A stretch of DNA of 64,000 nucleotides, from assembly GCA_035772405.1 (NCBI GenBank), contig JAYKKM010000255.1, positions 372,001-436,000 of the forward strand, written 5' to 3'. A model generated the notes under the pieces. The model had not been told where the DNA came from. It did not search any database and saw only the letters and a list, made by a program, of their open reading frames with translations. Made by a program: the position numbers and the translations under genes. The DNA is from Chrysogorgia sp. JL179-B06. Taxonomy: Eukaryota; Cnidaria; Anthozoa; Scleralcyonacea; Chrysogorgiidae. Positions 1 to 10,726 of the stretch are shown here, in pieces (within the stretch, counting starts at the first letter, position 1; every line of letters begins with the position of its first letter).

Positions 1-113
1 ACCAACGTATTTTTCCAAATCGTGTAGATTCCAAACGGATCTGACTTTTCAAAATCATACAGATTCTAAGAAAATGGATCTGATTCTTGGAAAACCGTCA
101 GATTCTAAAAATA

Positions 114-262
114 GGCCACGCCCTTTTCTAAGACGTCTCGGCCATGCCCTTTTCTAAGACGTCTCGGCCATGCCCTTCTCTAACACGTCTCGGCCAAGCC
201 CTTTCTAAGACGTCTCGGCCATGCCCTTTTTAAGGCATCTCGACCACGCCCTTTTTAAGGAA
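114..262. repeat. 26-bp tandem repeat, about six copies
   Basis: Units begin GGCCATGCCCTTTTCTAAGA and recur every 25-26 bases (starts near 114, 140, 166, 192, 217 and 242). The last copies are more diverged. A 13-bp hairpin (263-275 with 283-295) follows directly, then a short direct repeat of CTTGACCTTGAAA. Upstream, 1-113 carries the word AGATTCT several times. No gene was seen from 1 to 581. The repeats could be a terminal or regulatory part of element A, but this is inference. Confidence 0.8.
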
Positions 263-581
263 TTCTTGGAATTATCTCAAAAATAATTCCAAGAACTTGA
301 CCTTGAAACTTGACCTTGAAACGAATTTGACTTTTGGAAAAATACCTGGTACCACCATATTGTGCACTATCTGAGCTCCACATCCTATACTATCTGAATA
401 GGTAAAAACTGTCCTGGTACCGCCATACCTATACTACTGCAATAGGAGATTTAAGAGTGAAACCACACTGTCTAATCATCAAAGATACTTTCATCGAATA
501 CTCTATCTGTGAGATGACTGTGAGACGATCTGTGAGATGGTATGTGAGGTCATCTGTAACAAGACACCACGTATAATATAG

Positions 582-881
582 ATGACTGACAGTGAATCTG
601 TACCTATTATAACGTCAACAACAAGGACTAAAGACCCTAATAGAGTAGAGGCAGGCAAACGATTGGCTGCTATATCTAAAGCTGCAAAAGAGAGGAAGAT
701 GAGAGAGAGAGTGATAAGTGAGGACGATAGTTTTAACTACGGATACATCATAGGTACTATAGGAGTGGTTATAGCCGCTGGTTCACTGTATTACACGATG
801 AGGCAAGACAAACAAGTAGTGACCGAAGAGCCTAAGAACGTCGTTATAAAACCATCACGTAAACTCGACAGCTTCGATTAA
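582..881 (+). CDS. small single-pass membrane protein of element A
   Basis: The product is 99 residues. A basic, lysine/arginine-rich N-terminal half (about residues 18-45, containing RVEAGKRLAAISKAAKERK) is followed by one hydrophobic helix (about 54-70, YIIGTIGVVIAAGSLYY) and a polar tail. It has no signal peptide and no catalytic motif. It lies 17 bases upstream of another small hydrophobic gene on the same strand and belongs to the block of short plus-strand genes facing the polymerase. By position and composition it could be a minor virion or membrane protein of a Polinton/adintovirus-type element. That role is inference. The frame is intact, and I chose the first ATG. Confidence 0.6.
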   Translation: MTDSESVPIITSTTRTKDPNRVEAGKRLAAISKAAKERKMRERVISEDDSFNYGYIIGTIGVVIAAGSLYYTMRQDKQVVTEEPKNVVIKPSRKLDSFD

Positions 882-898
882 AACATATCGTATAGTAT

Positions 899-1132
899 AT
901 GGCATCAATAGACAGAAAAGAACTGATGAACGAGCTATACGACGCAGCCATTGTGACTGCTGGAGCTGTAGCCGTATCCATGGCATCAAAGAAAGTACTA
1001 AAAGAACCGCTAGGCACCCCTGAATCAGTGAAGGGCACCCTCAAGCTAGCGACTGCTGTGGGTGTCTCAACGCTACTTGTCAAGTGGGCACAGAGTAAGA
1101 AATACTTACCTGTAGATCCATTTTCAAAATAA
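899..1132 (+). CDS. small hydrophobic protein of element A
   Basis: The product is 77 residues with two hydrophobic helices (about 15-30, AAIVTAGAVAVSMAS, and about 49-62, LATAVGVSTLLVKW) joined by a Gly/Pro-containing linker. It ends in the motif KKYLPVDPF. The frame is intact. It follows the previous membrane gene closely and probably shares its transcript. A LINE inserted about ten bases after its stop separates it from the next gene. I recognise no named family. A membrane or minor capsid-associated role is a guess from size and company. Confidence 0.55.
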   Translation: MASIDRKELMNELYDAAIVTAGAVAVSMASKKVLKEPLGTPESVKGTLKLATAVGVSTLLVKWAQSKKYLPVDPFSK

Positions 1133-1142
1133 TCTAACGTAA

Positions 1143-1760
1143 TACATAATAATAATAATAATAATAAGTAAACTTATATAGCGCATATACAGAACTGTTC
1201 TAAGCGCTTTACAAATGTTATGCCTAAGTCTATAGTTAATCTAGTTAATTTACACAGTTTGATAAATGAGAATATAGAAAAATATTAAATAATATATCTT
1301 ATATATACAAAGTAGTAGAATATAAAACAAAATTAAAAAGATTTATAAACAGATTTAAAAAGATGTGTTTTAACTTTTGATTTAAAAATGTCAATACTTG
1401 CAGATTGCTTAATGTTAATTGGTAATAAGTTCCATAGTTGAGGTGCAGATATAGTGAATGCTCTTTTTCCATAAGATACAAGATTAAACGATTCTTGCTT
1501 TAGAAGGTACATAGAAGAAGAACGAAGCGTCCTTTTTGGCTGATAACGTGTAATCATTTCTTCCAAGTAGATCGGTGCCATACCACTCAGGGATTTATAA
1601 GTTAATAATAATATTTTGAATTGTATTCGCTCCTCAATAGGCAGCCAATGGAGATCCATAAGGAGAGGCGTAATATGATCATATTTACGCGAACGTGTTA
1701 TAATACGAGCTGCCGCATTCTGAACATATTGAAGTTTCTTCAGCAAGTATTTAATTACTA
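1143..1760 (-). mobile_element. 5'-truncated L2/CR1-type LINE, 3' end at left
   Basis: The left edge is an (AAT)n run followed by a conserved 3' end of the AGTAAACTTATATAGCGC type, with AAGCGCTTTACAAA nearby. This 3' end is familiar from L2-like elements of aquatic animals. Read on the minus strand, the body encodes only the C-terminal tail of a reverse transcriptase. The right edge near 1750-1765 is the 5' truncation point. The insertion separates two small genes of element A, so it is younger than that element. No clear target duplication was found. Confidence 0.85.
1333..1746 (-). pseudogene. LINE reverse transcriptase C-terminal tail
   Basis: This 137-codon open frame begins with VQNAAARIITRSRKYDHI, then LHWLPIEERIQFKILLLTYK and APQLWNLLP. 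That is the well-known post-catalytic tail of L2/CR1-clade polyproteins. The RT catalytic motifs and the endonuclease are absent, because only the 3' end of the element was copied in. Coding similarity continues a few codons upstream of the first ATG, so that methionine is not a real start. The product is not expected to be functional. Confidence 0.85.
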
Positions 1761-1811
1761 AATGTTGACTATGAAGTGGCTACCAGCGCAATTGCGGAAC
1801 GTTTCTTCTAA

Positions 1812-2333
1812 GTGATTGCGTCCTTCGTGTCACCGGATCTCCACCAACCTAGCCACTTTGAAAATCCCCATTGGAATTCTCTCTCTCGATCAAGAGAAGG
1901 CATTCAACCGGGTAGATTGGCTAGTGTGATAGCAGGTGGTTTGTTCAACGCTATAGCATTCGCAGGAGCTGGATTCATATTCGGCAAGCTAAACCACACC
2001 GGCTACGAGACAGAGATAAAGAGACACAACAAAGCATTGGAGAGTCTTGCAAGAGCGAAAGAAAAGTTCTACGAGAATGAGATTCGTCAGAGAGACAAAA
2101 TTTAGGAGCTAAGACAACAACTGTCAGACGCTAACGCAGACATAAACGACACAAACCACGCTCTGGATCAACTAAGACAAGTACTGACGATACAGTATGA
2201 TGGGAAGACATTTAGTAAAGAGCCTGAGTTATCAGACTATTACAAACCCTCAGATGAGATGAAAGAGTATCAAATGGTATTCGTCGGAGTTGTTGGACTA
2301 CCTTTAGGTTACTTAATATATAGAGTAGTATAG
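1812..2333 (+). pseudogene. coiled-coil membrane protein of element A, one in-frame stop
   Basis: The first open part (97 codons) has a Gly/Ala-rich hydrophobic segment (about residues 40-58, IAGGLFNAIAFAGAGFIFGKL) and then a charged helix (KRHNKALESLARAKEKFYEN). A TAG at 2103-2105 interrupts the gene. Coding resumes in the same frame with a heptad-like helix and a second hydrophobic segment near the C-terminus, and ends at 2333. The intact protein would be about 173 residues: helix, membrane segment, long coil, membrane segment. The next gene starts 2 bases after the stop. The true start is uncertain because the LINE insertion lies just upstream. Function is unknown, but a structural role in a virion is plausible. 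Confidence 0.6.
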
Positions 2334-2335
2334 AA

Positions 2336-2524
2336 ATGAGCGCTAAAACTTTGAAGGAGATGGCTATGGAATTTGATAAAAAGCGTAACTTGATAGAGAC
2401 ACTCTTTTACCAAACTCGTCAGATAGAAGAGTTGGAACAATTACTATCAGACGCTCTAAAGCAGGTCACAACAATAAAGTGTGAGTGGGAGACACTAACC
2501 AACCACAAAGTTACCACACTATAG
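2336..2524 (+). CDS. short coiled-coil protein of element A
   Basis: The 62-residue product is almost entirely charged helix (KEMAMEFDKKRNLIETLF, then QIEELEQLLSDALKQ), consistent with a coiled coil. It has one cysteine and no known domain. It begins two bases after the preceding gene, so the two were probably co-expressed. The word LLSDALKQ resembles a stretch in the preceding gene's second half (QQLSDANAD). This may mean the two arose by duplication or simply share coiled-coil composition. Confidence 0.45.
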   Translation: MSAKTLKEMAMEFDKKRNLIETLFYQTRQIEELEQLLSDALKQVTTIKCEWETLTNHKVTTL

Positions 2525-2551
2525 TCTAAAGATATATATAGTATATTAACT

Positions 2552-2678
2552 TATATAGCAAAGTGAAAAGGTGGTAAACTGCCAAGAATTTAGTGACGAG
2601 ATACTGACGTTTCGAGGAAACGTCAGTATCTCGTCACTAAATTCTTGGCAGTTTACCACCTTTTCACTTTGCTATATA
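2552..2678. repeat. perfect 62-bp inverted repeat with 3-nt loop
   Basis: The left arm 2552-2613 and right arm 2617-2678 are exact reverse complements, separated by GAG. The arms contain no simple repeat. The hairpin lies between two plus-strand genes of element A. The perfect match implies either very recent formation or continuing correction. Confidence 0.95.
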
Positions 2679-2736
2679 TTCAAAACACTGTCTACGCAGC
2701 ACTCTACTTTTTTACTACTCTCGTATATTAACTTAG

Positions 2737-3367
2737 ATGGTTGACGAACGTGTAATGAGAATGTTCTATGCTGGGTATACATTGGATGAGATTGAGACAT
2801 CAAAAAAGTGGAGTGGTACTACGTCAGGGTACACATTGGACGAGATCAAGAACGGAAGTAAGGACACAACACCCAAAAAGTGGCACGACACCACATACTG
2901 TTACAAGTGTAGTAACCACAGAACCCAAATCGAAGATGGTGTATTTAGTTGTAACAAGTGTGGAGAGACTACCTACGGACGTGTGAGAAACTTTGTACCT
3001 AACATTTGGATGTATAAGAAATCGGCTCATAGTTACAGTAAGTGGTTAGAGAGAATGTTGACTAGTAAAAGACTAGTTAACGAGAGTGACATACCAACAG
3101 TTGTCAGTGATTTTGCAGAGATAATATGGTCCCTTAAAAGAAACAAACTGATTGTCAAGAATATATCGAAATATATTTTCTATGTCATAAGAATATGCTC
3201 TAGAAGAGGTATAGAGTTGAGGTAGTTTTAACGACCTCAAACCTGGTAAGATCAAGGTGCGATTCGAGTATAACCTGTATAGTGTAGTATACAAGGATCT
3301 AGGTTGGGACAGGAGAGGAGATCCATACTACAACGAGTGGGTAAATAAAATATATAGTAATATATAA
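2737..3367 (+). pseudogene. zinc-ribbon protein resembling viral late transcription factor VLTF3
   Basis: The first open part is 162 codons. It has a duplicated N-terminal motif (GYTLDEI twice, residues about 14-20 and 31-37) and a four-cysteine zinc ribbon (CYKC near residue 55 and CNKC near 72). A helical region follows with IWMYKKSAHSYSKWLERML and a Tyr-rich segment. A zinc ribbon followed by Y-K/R-x-x-H-x-x-x-x-L and more helices is the pattern I associate with poxvirus-type VLTF3 proteins of large DNA viruses. After a stop at 3223-3225 the coding signal continues in the +1 frame to 3367, suggesting one indel. Its stop overlaps the next start as TAATG. The family call is moderate at best. 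Confidence 0.4.
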
Positions 3368-3546
3368 TGGTAAGACCAAAAATTTACCAAACCAAAGAAG
3401 AAGCTTTAAGAGCAGCCAGAGCGCAAACCAAAGAGTGGATGAGAACTCATAAGTGGGTGTGTGAGACATGCTATCGGTCATACCATGTGACCTCTAAATA
3501 TAGGCACATCAAGACTAAAAAACATTTTAGAAATTTAAACAGCTAG
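3367..3546 (+). CDS. mini zinc-finger protein, 59 residues
   Basis: The ATG overlaps the stop of the preceding gene (TAATG). The product is basic and carries one finger-like motif, CETC followed by HVTSKYRHIKTKKH, which fits a C2H2 nucleic-acid-binding finger. Its stop at 3544-3546 overlaps the stop of the convergent polymerase gene (3543-3545) within the palindromic word CTAG. The frame is intact. DNA or RNA binding in an element-encoded regulatory role is inferred from the finger. Confidence 0.55.
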   Translation: MVRPKIYQTKEEALRAARAQTKEWMRTHKWVCETCYRSYHVTSKYRHIKTKKHFRNLNS

Positions 3547-6500
3547 TTCTGGACTATTTTGTAATGTCCATACGCATAGCTAGACACACCGTCTGGTAGT
3601 ATATGTCGTTTGTCGTCAAAGCAGCTTAAGGATATCTTATTTATTTCATAGCTCCCTAGTTGGTGGCTCTTACTTCGAATAGTTTTAATTATGTGAGACA
3701 TTTGCTCACCATTTGTTAGGACACTTTTATGGTTGTCATGTCTTATGTTGTTTCTAATGGTACTCTTCTTGATACCTTTAGCAGTCTTCCCACCTTTTCC
3801 ATCCTCTTTTAGGTAGCTATACATTTTTGACCTTAAACCAACGAACTCAACGATAGGGACTCCTAATGTCTCATCCTTCATTTTACCAATAACCTTCTTA
3901 TTAGTTAGGTCGAAGTAGGGAGATGACTTATCATATCCACTAAAGTCGAACATTTCTTTGTTAGCATGCATGTCTTTGTACACATCCTCCGTCTCAATCT
4001 CGTACATTAGACTATCCGTGTCTGTGAATAGTAATTTGGCTTTGTTGCCATATTTATTTTTGATGTTACTATAGTGGAAGTCGTACACCAATGTCTTCGA
4101 TAGGTCTAGAATACACATACCCACGTATGCTGGTCTATTAAGAGTTAGTGTCTCTTTGATCTTGTGAACTGCTACCAAGTTATTGTCAAATATTTTACTG
4201 CTTACAAAGGTTGGTTTTGACGTTAATTTCTTCAGTTTTTCCTCGACTGTTACTAACTCCACATTCACACGCTTTCATAGATTCTCCATAGTCTTTCCAA
4301 ACACACTATTATTCATAAGCTTGAAAAAGTCTTTCTCAAAGTCATTCTTTGCTTGGGTTCTCTTGTCCGTATTAAAGTCGATATATTGTTTGAGCCATGG
4401 TGACTGATTGAATTGAAGTGCTCTATGTATCTTCTTAACCTTCATTCCCAAACTCTTGTATAATTGTAGGTTTCTATAGTGAACGACGTACTTACTCTTA
4501 TCGTTTAGGTTAGGTATAAGTTTTGCAACCTCTCCTACAGATATCTTAAACTTGTTTTGGATTGTCTTACAATAGTTTGACAACATATCACTACTTACTT
4601 TCATCCTCTCAGGGGCTAAAGGATAGTCGTTGTGAAGATCGTGCAACTCCTCTGGGTACTCTAAATCAACCTCGAGTATCAACCCCTTGTCTGAGTTGTT
4701 ATTGTATTTATCTAGATTGTTGATGTCAAAACCTTCGACCCACTCAAATCCACCAGTCGGTAGATACTGACACATAGCCCAACCATAAAGGTTATTCGCA
4801 TCTAGGAATACGATGTGTTTCGATGGTTTACTGCTATCATACCCCTTCATGTATTTGTTATTAGCTTCTCCGTGTCTATGCGTTATACAGGAGACACCAC
4901 CCCGCATTCCTTTCTCGATAAGCTGAAACATATCAATGTTAGTCATCAACTCTAGTTTCACTCCTGTCATCTTTAGAGCAGCGTCCCACGATAGTCCAGG
5001 TGACGTGAAGTAATGACAAGGATCTAATTGGTAGTACTGTTTACACGTTCTTCTCAAGTTCTCGAACACGTCAGCCAGTAGTAATACGTCAGACTTTAGG
5101 TATAGGTCGTGCTACTCACCCATATTCTCCACACCCATTGTATCCCACACTTCTTGAGCGTGCTCGTAGTCTGTGTCTGACACATGCTCGTCGTTTAGGA
5201 TGCTGTAAAAACTCTCCTTTGATGGCAACTCAAGTTCGTTAGACTTATCGAAACTATCCATATAGTCATATGGGTACACACCTTTTCGTGACATCAACTC
5301 TAACTCCTTACCTTGAAATACTTCGGACGTGTACTTAAGACAATCTTTTGGTAGGTTGTTCACTAGGTTGACTAGACTAGAGCTCATGAATTGGAAACTA
5401 TCTATAAATACTAGATGTTTACCTAACATGAATGCCATATATTTCTCCATATTATTTGGTATGACGTTGATTTTCTGACCTAGCTTGCCTATCTCTTGCA
5501 TTATGAAGTGGCTATCGTATCCTCTTAGATTGTGAAATATGACAGGTATCTTATCAGTCAGTCTATAGTTCCTATTACATAACTGATGTTCTAAACCTCT
5601 ATATTTACCAGTGATATGACAATGATCTCTAACTCTCACGTCTCCACTTTTATATTTCCTATCACAAATATGACATTTAGTCGCTTCCTTGAAGTTAACC
5701 TTATCAGCTCTCGTCAACACCATGTCCTCATTAAAATGCTCCTTTCTAACTTTCTTGCAGTATTTAACCTCCTCTAACATCTTTTTCATGAACTTCCTAA
5801 CCGCGTTCTTACCTCGAAACATCTCTACTGGTTTACTATATTTATCGTCATAACAGCACACTACTTTGTACCCATACCCGCAGTCCGTGTGTCTTTGGTA
5901 CTCGCTAGTGTACGATCCTGTGAGTGGTGTCACGTTGTCAACCTTCTCTGTGATCGCCTCAAAGTCTGCGTATATTACGAATGGTACCTCTAATTGTTTA
6001 TGAAAGTTTTCATACTCAAGAGTGTTGTCTCCTTCATCTGGCATCTTAATCGCTTGGTTACCATTTACCATCATACAAACCTCCTTATGTTTCTCTAGAA
6101 CGTCACTGGTAGTAAAACATTGAAGACAGTACCTACAGAAATTCTTGCGACACTTATGTTTAGACTGACTGCACATAAACCTATCAAAGTCTTTGATGTA
6201 CACGTAGTGTCGTTTAACACCATTCGTTATTAGCAGCAGGTCCATATGATCCTCGCACTTCTCCTCAGAAACGTAGATAGGGAATGGCTGCTTGTCCTCG
6301 TACCCAAACACGCTGATGCTAATACCGTTCTGCCTCTCTATCTTGTTGTACTGTTTTGTATTCACTGGAAATCTCACTCCTTCATAATTGACAGAACCTA
6401 CGTTCTTCTTGTGCTTCGACACTCTCTGCGGATTCTTTCCCACAGGACACTTGTGTAACACGTGACACCACATAAAACACTTGTCATCACTATTTCTTAT

Positions 6501-7721
6501 GTTGACTAAACCTTTCGACGCGTTCCCCAACTCCTTTGGTAGCTCAATATAACTCGATCCTTTAAGAGGCTTATACACTACCACATTAATAAAGTGGTCA
6601 CTAATACTGTCCTCAACCCACCCAGACCCTTCTAACAACCATACAGCTATACGATTTACTATCTCCTCACTAGCTTGTCTCGTAGTCCCACTAATATCAA
6701 CACTACTAACCACTGTTTTGACCACACTATTGAAGAAGGCTGTCTTAAACACAGACTCTCCGTCACCAATTTGTTTCTCTAGAGTCACTTTCAATGTCTC
6801 GGAAAACTTTAAACCTTTCAGTTTCTCTAACTCTTTCTGTAAAGTCGAGCCCACTACTCCTCTAATCTTGACTAGTTGTTTTAGTGGATCCTTATTGTCG
6901 ATCACCTCAACACTATACGACTTGGTGTACCCTTTGAGAGCAACTCTCCTTTGTACTACAGTAGGACGTTTCATCTTAGCAATAAGACTAGTGATTCTCT
7001 CATACTCTTTGTCTGAGGCCTCCTGACTTAATTGTGACCTCCTCACATATCGTCTAAGATCACGCATAGCCTTTCGAATTTCTCTGACCTCCCTAATTCT
7101 GGTGACTCTACTAATGACGTTCTCTCTAGATCCTCTTCTAATAAGGTCCATCCACTTATACCCCAATGCTTTAGCATCAGCTAGATAGTCAGACATCCTC
7201 TTTAGAAAACTCATCTTAACATTCGGTATAATTAAATTACCAGAACCTATAGCAGGATCACGTGCACCACCACTCGATAGTGTACCACTACGAGCGACAT
7301 TACCACCCACAATAGGGTTACGTTTACGTTCAGACCTTTTCATAAGAGTCGTTTTATTATTTAATATAACCAAGTCTTTAGACCCTTTCGAATCATGAGC
7401 CCCACTCAACTCATGACTTGAAATAAAGCCCATATCAGGATCATGCGTAATATTGCTTGACATAGTCTTGTTACGATCGACATCCCCACCCACAGCAGCC
7501 CCACGTCTAGCGCCACGTCCAGACACCTCACTCTGTAGCCTACTAGCTGACACACGTCTCATAGGCTCCAAACCATGTGACACATCGTCTATTAGTAGTC
7601 TCGAAACTGGGGTTAACAGCAAACTTTTTCCATTTTCATGTCTCAACTTCTCTGGAGAACGCAGCACTTTTTCCGTTTTTTGGTTCCACATATTTGCTCG
7701 AAAATTATATGTGGAATCCAA
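3543..7721 (-). pseudogene. polB: element A protein-primed family B DNA polymerase (DNA_pol_B_2), two stops
   Basis: This replicative polymerase resembles those of Polinton/adintovirus-type elements. The frame stays the same over about 1,390 codons but has a TAG at 5112-5114 and a TGA at 4275-4277. The N-terminal 550 residues are basic and include Cys-rich fingers (CRKNFCRYCLQCF). Exo I is YADFEAI near residue 585. An HNH-like Cys/His segment (CHICDRKYK, RDHCHITGKYRG) lies near 683-710. Exo II is NLRGYDSHFI near 731. Beyond the first stop come the Exo III word LYLKSDVLLLADV, polymerase motif A (DANNLYGWAM) and motif B (NNSVFGKTMEN). Motif C (DTDSL) follows the second stop. The first stop precedes Exo III, and the second falls between motifs B and C. 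The first 30 or so codons lie in a palindrome, so the true start may be further downstream. Confidence 0.9.
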
Positions 7722-7812
7722 AAACGGAAAAAGTGCTACGTTCTCCAGAGAAAAAAAGTTGAGACATGAAAAATGGAAAACGTGTGCTGGTAGCCCCAGT
7801 TTCTATACTACT
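7594..7812. repeat. imperfect inverted repeat at the junction of elements A and B
   Basis: Arms of about 100 bp (left about 7594-7693, right about 7707-7812) are inverted copies with several mismatches and small indels around a 13-15 base spacer. The left arm carries the apparent start of polymerase A. The right arm begins exactly where polymerase B stops matching its family, just after its GGRT motif at about 7812. Confidence 0.85.
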
Positions 7813-10525
7813 GTTCGTCCCCCATATAATGCGTCACGTGGTGTTAAAGGAGTAAACGGATAAAATTTTCTTTTCTTTTCAATTAATTGTTTCTGTGTAT
7901 ATTTTTTTTCTTCTAAATAATCACATTCCCACATCTCGATTAATTTGTAACCGGCATTTTTTATTATCCAAGAAAAACGTTGCGTATTTGCATATAAATT
8001 ACTAAATTTTTCGTTTGTAAGAACGTTTAATGCATAGGGGTCAAAACATTTGGGACATCCGTGATAAAAACAACCATGAAATTGATATATTGTATCATTA
8101 TAAAAACCATCGACAAAACGTCCTAGAATTTTTTTCTCACCATTTTGTGAACAGATATATTCTAAATTTCCTCCTAATTCTCGATTAATTTCATCTAACC
8201 AATCAATAGCAATTAAACTTTGTTTTACACCCCCCCTATACCCTGAAGCAGGAATAATTCCTACCCAATTTATTTTTTTAAATTAAGTCTATACACTTTC
8301 AAAGCTAAACTAGCAATTGTAATACAATTCTTTGCATAAAAGGGTGTAATATGACCTATGGCACCTATCATTGTAGAAAATTTAACACAACCCTTTCTTA
8401 AAATATCTACATCACTACAACAATAATAATAAATCTCTTTACGAAATATGTATTTCTCTTTCTTTTTTTCTAAATACCATTTTTCAAATTCATTAAGTGT
8501 TGCTGTATTCATATTTTTCGTATCAAAAAATTTAAATTAAGTTAAATCGTAAAATTCATAAGGATGAAATTCCTTACATTCCCCTTGAAGGTCCATTGCT
8601 TTTGGAATATCTGCTAATTTCATACTTAAAAACAAATAACTATCGAGGATTCTAATATTTTGTTCTTTAATTATTAAACTCATTATTTTAGTACCGTTCA
8701 TTATAGTATTCGGTATTATCTGTTTTATTTCTAAAAAATATTTTAAAATAAAAATAGTATCAAATCTACCCCCGTTATGAGCTATCCAAACGGAATTTGT
8801 TTGTTCAAACATAAATTCACATAAAGTTTCAAAAACATTGTTATCAAAAATAAATTGTCTATTCCCACAGCAACTAACTTTTTCAATAGTATTATCGATA
8901 TTTTCTTGATCCTTTTTTCAAAAATTTTTGTTTTTTTAAATTCAATATGTTGACATTTTTTACATACTTTTTGGACGATACAATAAAAAGGTACGAGCAA
9001 TTTAGTTTTGTTTACTTTTGTTTCAAAATCAAAAAAAAATAAAGTGGGTTCACTTTCTTCACCTTTGTTATATTCATATGAAATGGGTTTCACATAACAA
9101 AAATGAGGTTGTTTCATGTATTTATCACAATGAAAACAAAATCGTTTGCTACAATCATGTTTAACTGTTTTATTAGAAAAAAGGAAAAAGAATCGAGGAC
9201 AAATTTTGTTACAGGTTTTACAATAAAACAAATATTGACAAGGTGTTAAACGATCATAATTACTTTGAGAAGGTTTAAAAATTTCATTTGTTAAATGATT
9301 TGTAAAACAATTTTCATCATAAAAAATTATATCACAACTGCTACAAATAAGTTTATTATTTTTATCTTTACAATTATTCGGATATTTATAACATCGTAAA
9401 CAAGTTAAGTTATTTGTAGTACATAAGTGGTTATGGATATATTCATGTCGTGGAAAATGACTCATACATTTAACACAAAAAGAACTGGTGTTAAGTTTAG
9501 AAAATTCCTTTATGCTTAAAACTACATCGTAATGATTATTATTTAACCATAAACATACACTTTCATTAGTCAATTTAATAAGATTACCTTCACTATCAGT
9601 TCGTGAATCATAAATTATATTATCGGAATGAGTATCTGCATACACTAATAAATCAACACCCTGTTTTTTTAAATAATTATTATATACTAAATTAAACTGT
9701 GTAGCATCAACATTACCCTCGGCTATCCAACATTTCCGATATACATTTCGAATTTCTTTACAAGTAAATAAATCATCAACAGGTTTATTTGGTTTTCTTT
9801 TCATTATAAAATATTTATAGTCTTGTTTTAAAAATGATAAACCCACTAATATTGCTAAAGCAAAACAACAATCTTTCACTGTACGAAATAATACATCGCT
9901 AAGAATATAAAATACACCCGTGCGACATTTACGCCCATATTTTTTTACATACATATTACTTTTCACACCGCCTTTATCTGTAGCATTTCCCTTATTCAAA
10001 CTATTATAAATACTTTTTTTCCTTAGTACACTATTTTTTTTTTATTTGTACTTATTCCTGCTGGAAAAGTTTGAACTATTACCTTACTATTCCAACCATT
10101 AGCTATTATTTCTTTATTACTCTGCATAAATTTTTCCATGATATTTAAGAAATATTTAACGTCAAAGTCTTTCACAGGTAAAACGGCTGTAGAGAAAAAA
10201 CTTTTTGGAGCATTACTAAAGATAAATCTAACATAATCATCATCACTTTTTACATTTGCCCGCGCAATGTTAATTAAATAAGAAAAAACCAACGATAACG
10301 ATTGAATAAAACTAATAAAATTAACCGTTTTTTCCGTGAAACATTCAATGAAAAATGTTGTTCAGTGACTTTAAATTTTTCTCTACTAATAGTTTCTATA
10401 TGATTAACAGAAAAATAATCGTCTATTTTTTCATTTCTCTTACTTTCTTTTTTCTTATTAAATAAACTTACAATTTTATCTATATCTTTTTGACTATATT
10501 TTAATTTTTTCTGATCGTCATTCAT
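7803..10525 (-). pseudogene. polB: element B family B DNA polymerase, truncated and multiply frameshifted
   Basis: This second protein-primed polymerase is clearly different from the first. Reading in mRNA order, 10525-10023 holds the N-terminal domain, with the family pattern IMEKFMQSNKEIIANGW in two frames. The segment 9999-8930 holds many Cys/His fingers and Exo I (FFFDFET). The segment 8890-8537 holds Exo II (WIAHNGGRFDTIFIL). The segment 8512-8270 holds Exo III (YYYCCSDVDILRKGC). From about 8282 to 7803 comes the linker to the palm (GIIPASGYRGG, FHGCFYHGCPKCF, PRDALYGGRT), where it ends at a stop inside the palindrome. Palm motifs A-C are missing. At least five frame changes or stops are present, several at A or T runs. 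Confidence 0.85.
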
Positions 10526-10685
10526 CTTCTTTTTTTTCTAAAACAAGAAAAACATGCACTTTTATTTTTATTTATGTTTTCGTCTTCACCATCAACACGA
10601 TCAATAGTAACATCGTATGAATCCTGTATATTAATACATGTCAACGTAACTATAGGAGGGATTTTTTTGATAATAAAGAACCCAT
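10522..10685 (-). pseudogene. tiny lipid-anchor-like protein, one frameshift
   Basis: From an ATG at 10683-10685 the first codons read MGSLLSKK, a good N-myristoylation signal (Gly2, Ser6, basic residues after). A run of seven A then shifts the frame. The continuing frame stays open for about 45 codons and ends in CFSCFRKKRR, a Cys pair beside a basic cluster that would suit palmitoylation and membrane contact. Its stop overlaps the start of polymerase B as ATGA. The gene is about 55 codons in all. Both the gene and its frameshift need confirmation, and the function is unknown. Confidence 0.4.
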
Positions 10686-10726
10686 TAAAAAAAAACTAAA
10701 ACAAAAAAAAGAGAGTAAAAAAAAAA

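Noticed and set aside
5600..5700. Separate HNH endonuclease gene inside polymerase A
   Set aside because: The Cys/His segment is continuous with the polymerase frame and occurs at this place in related polymerases, so it is a domain rather than an inserted gene.
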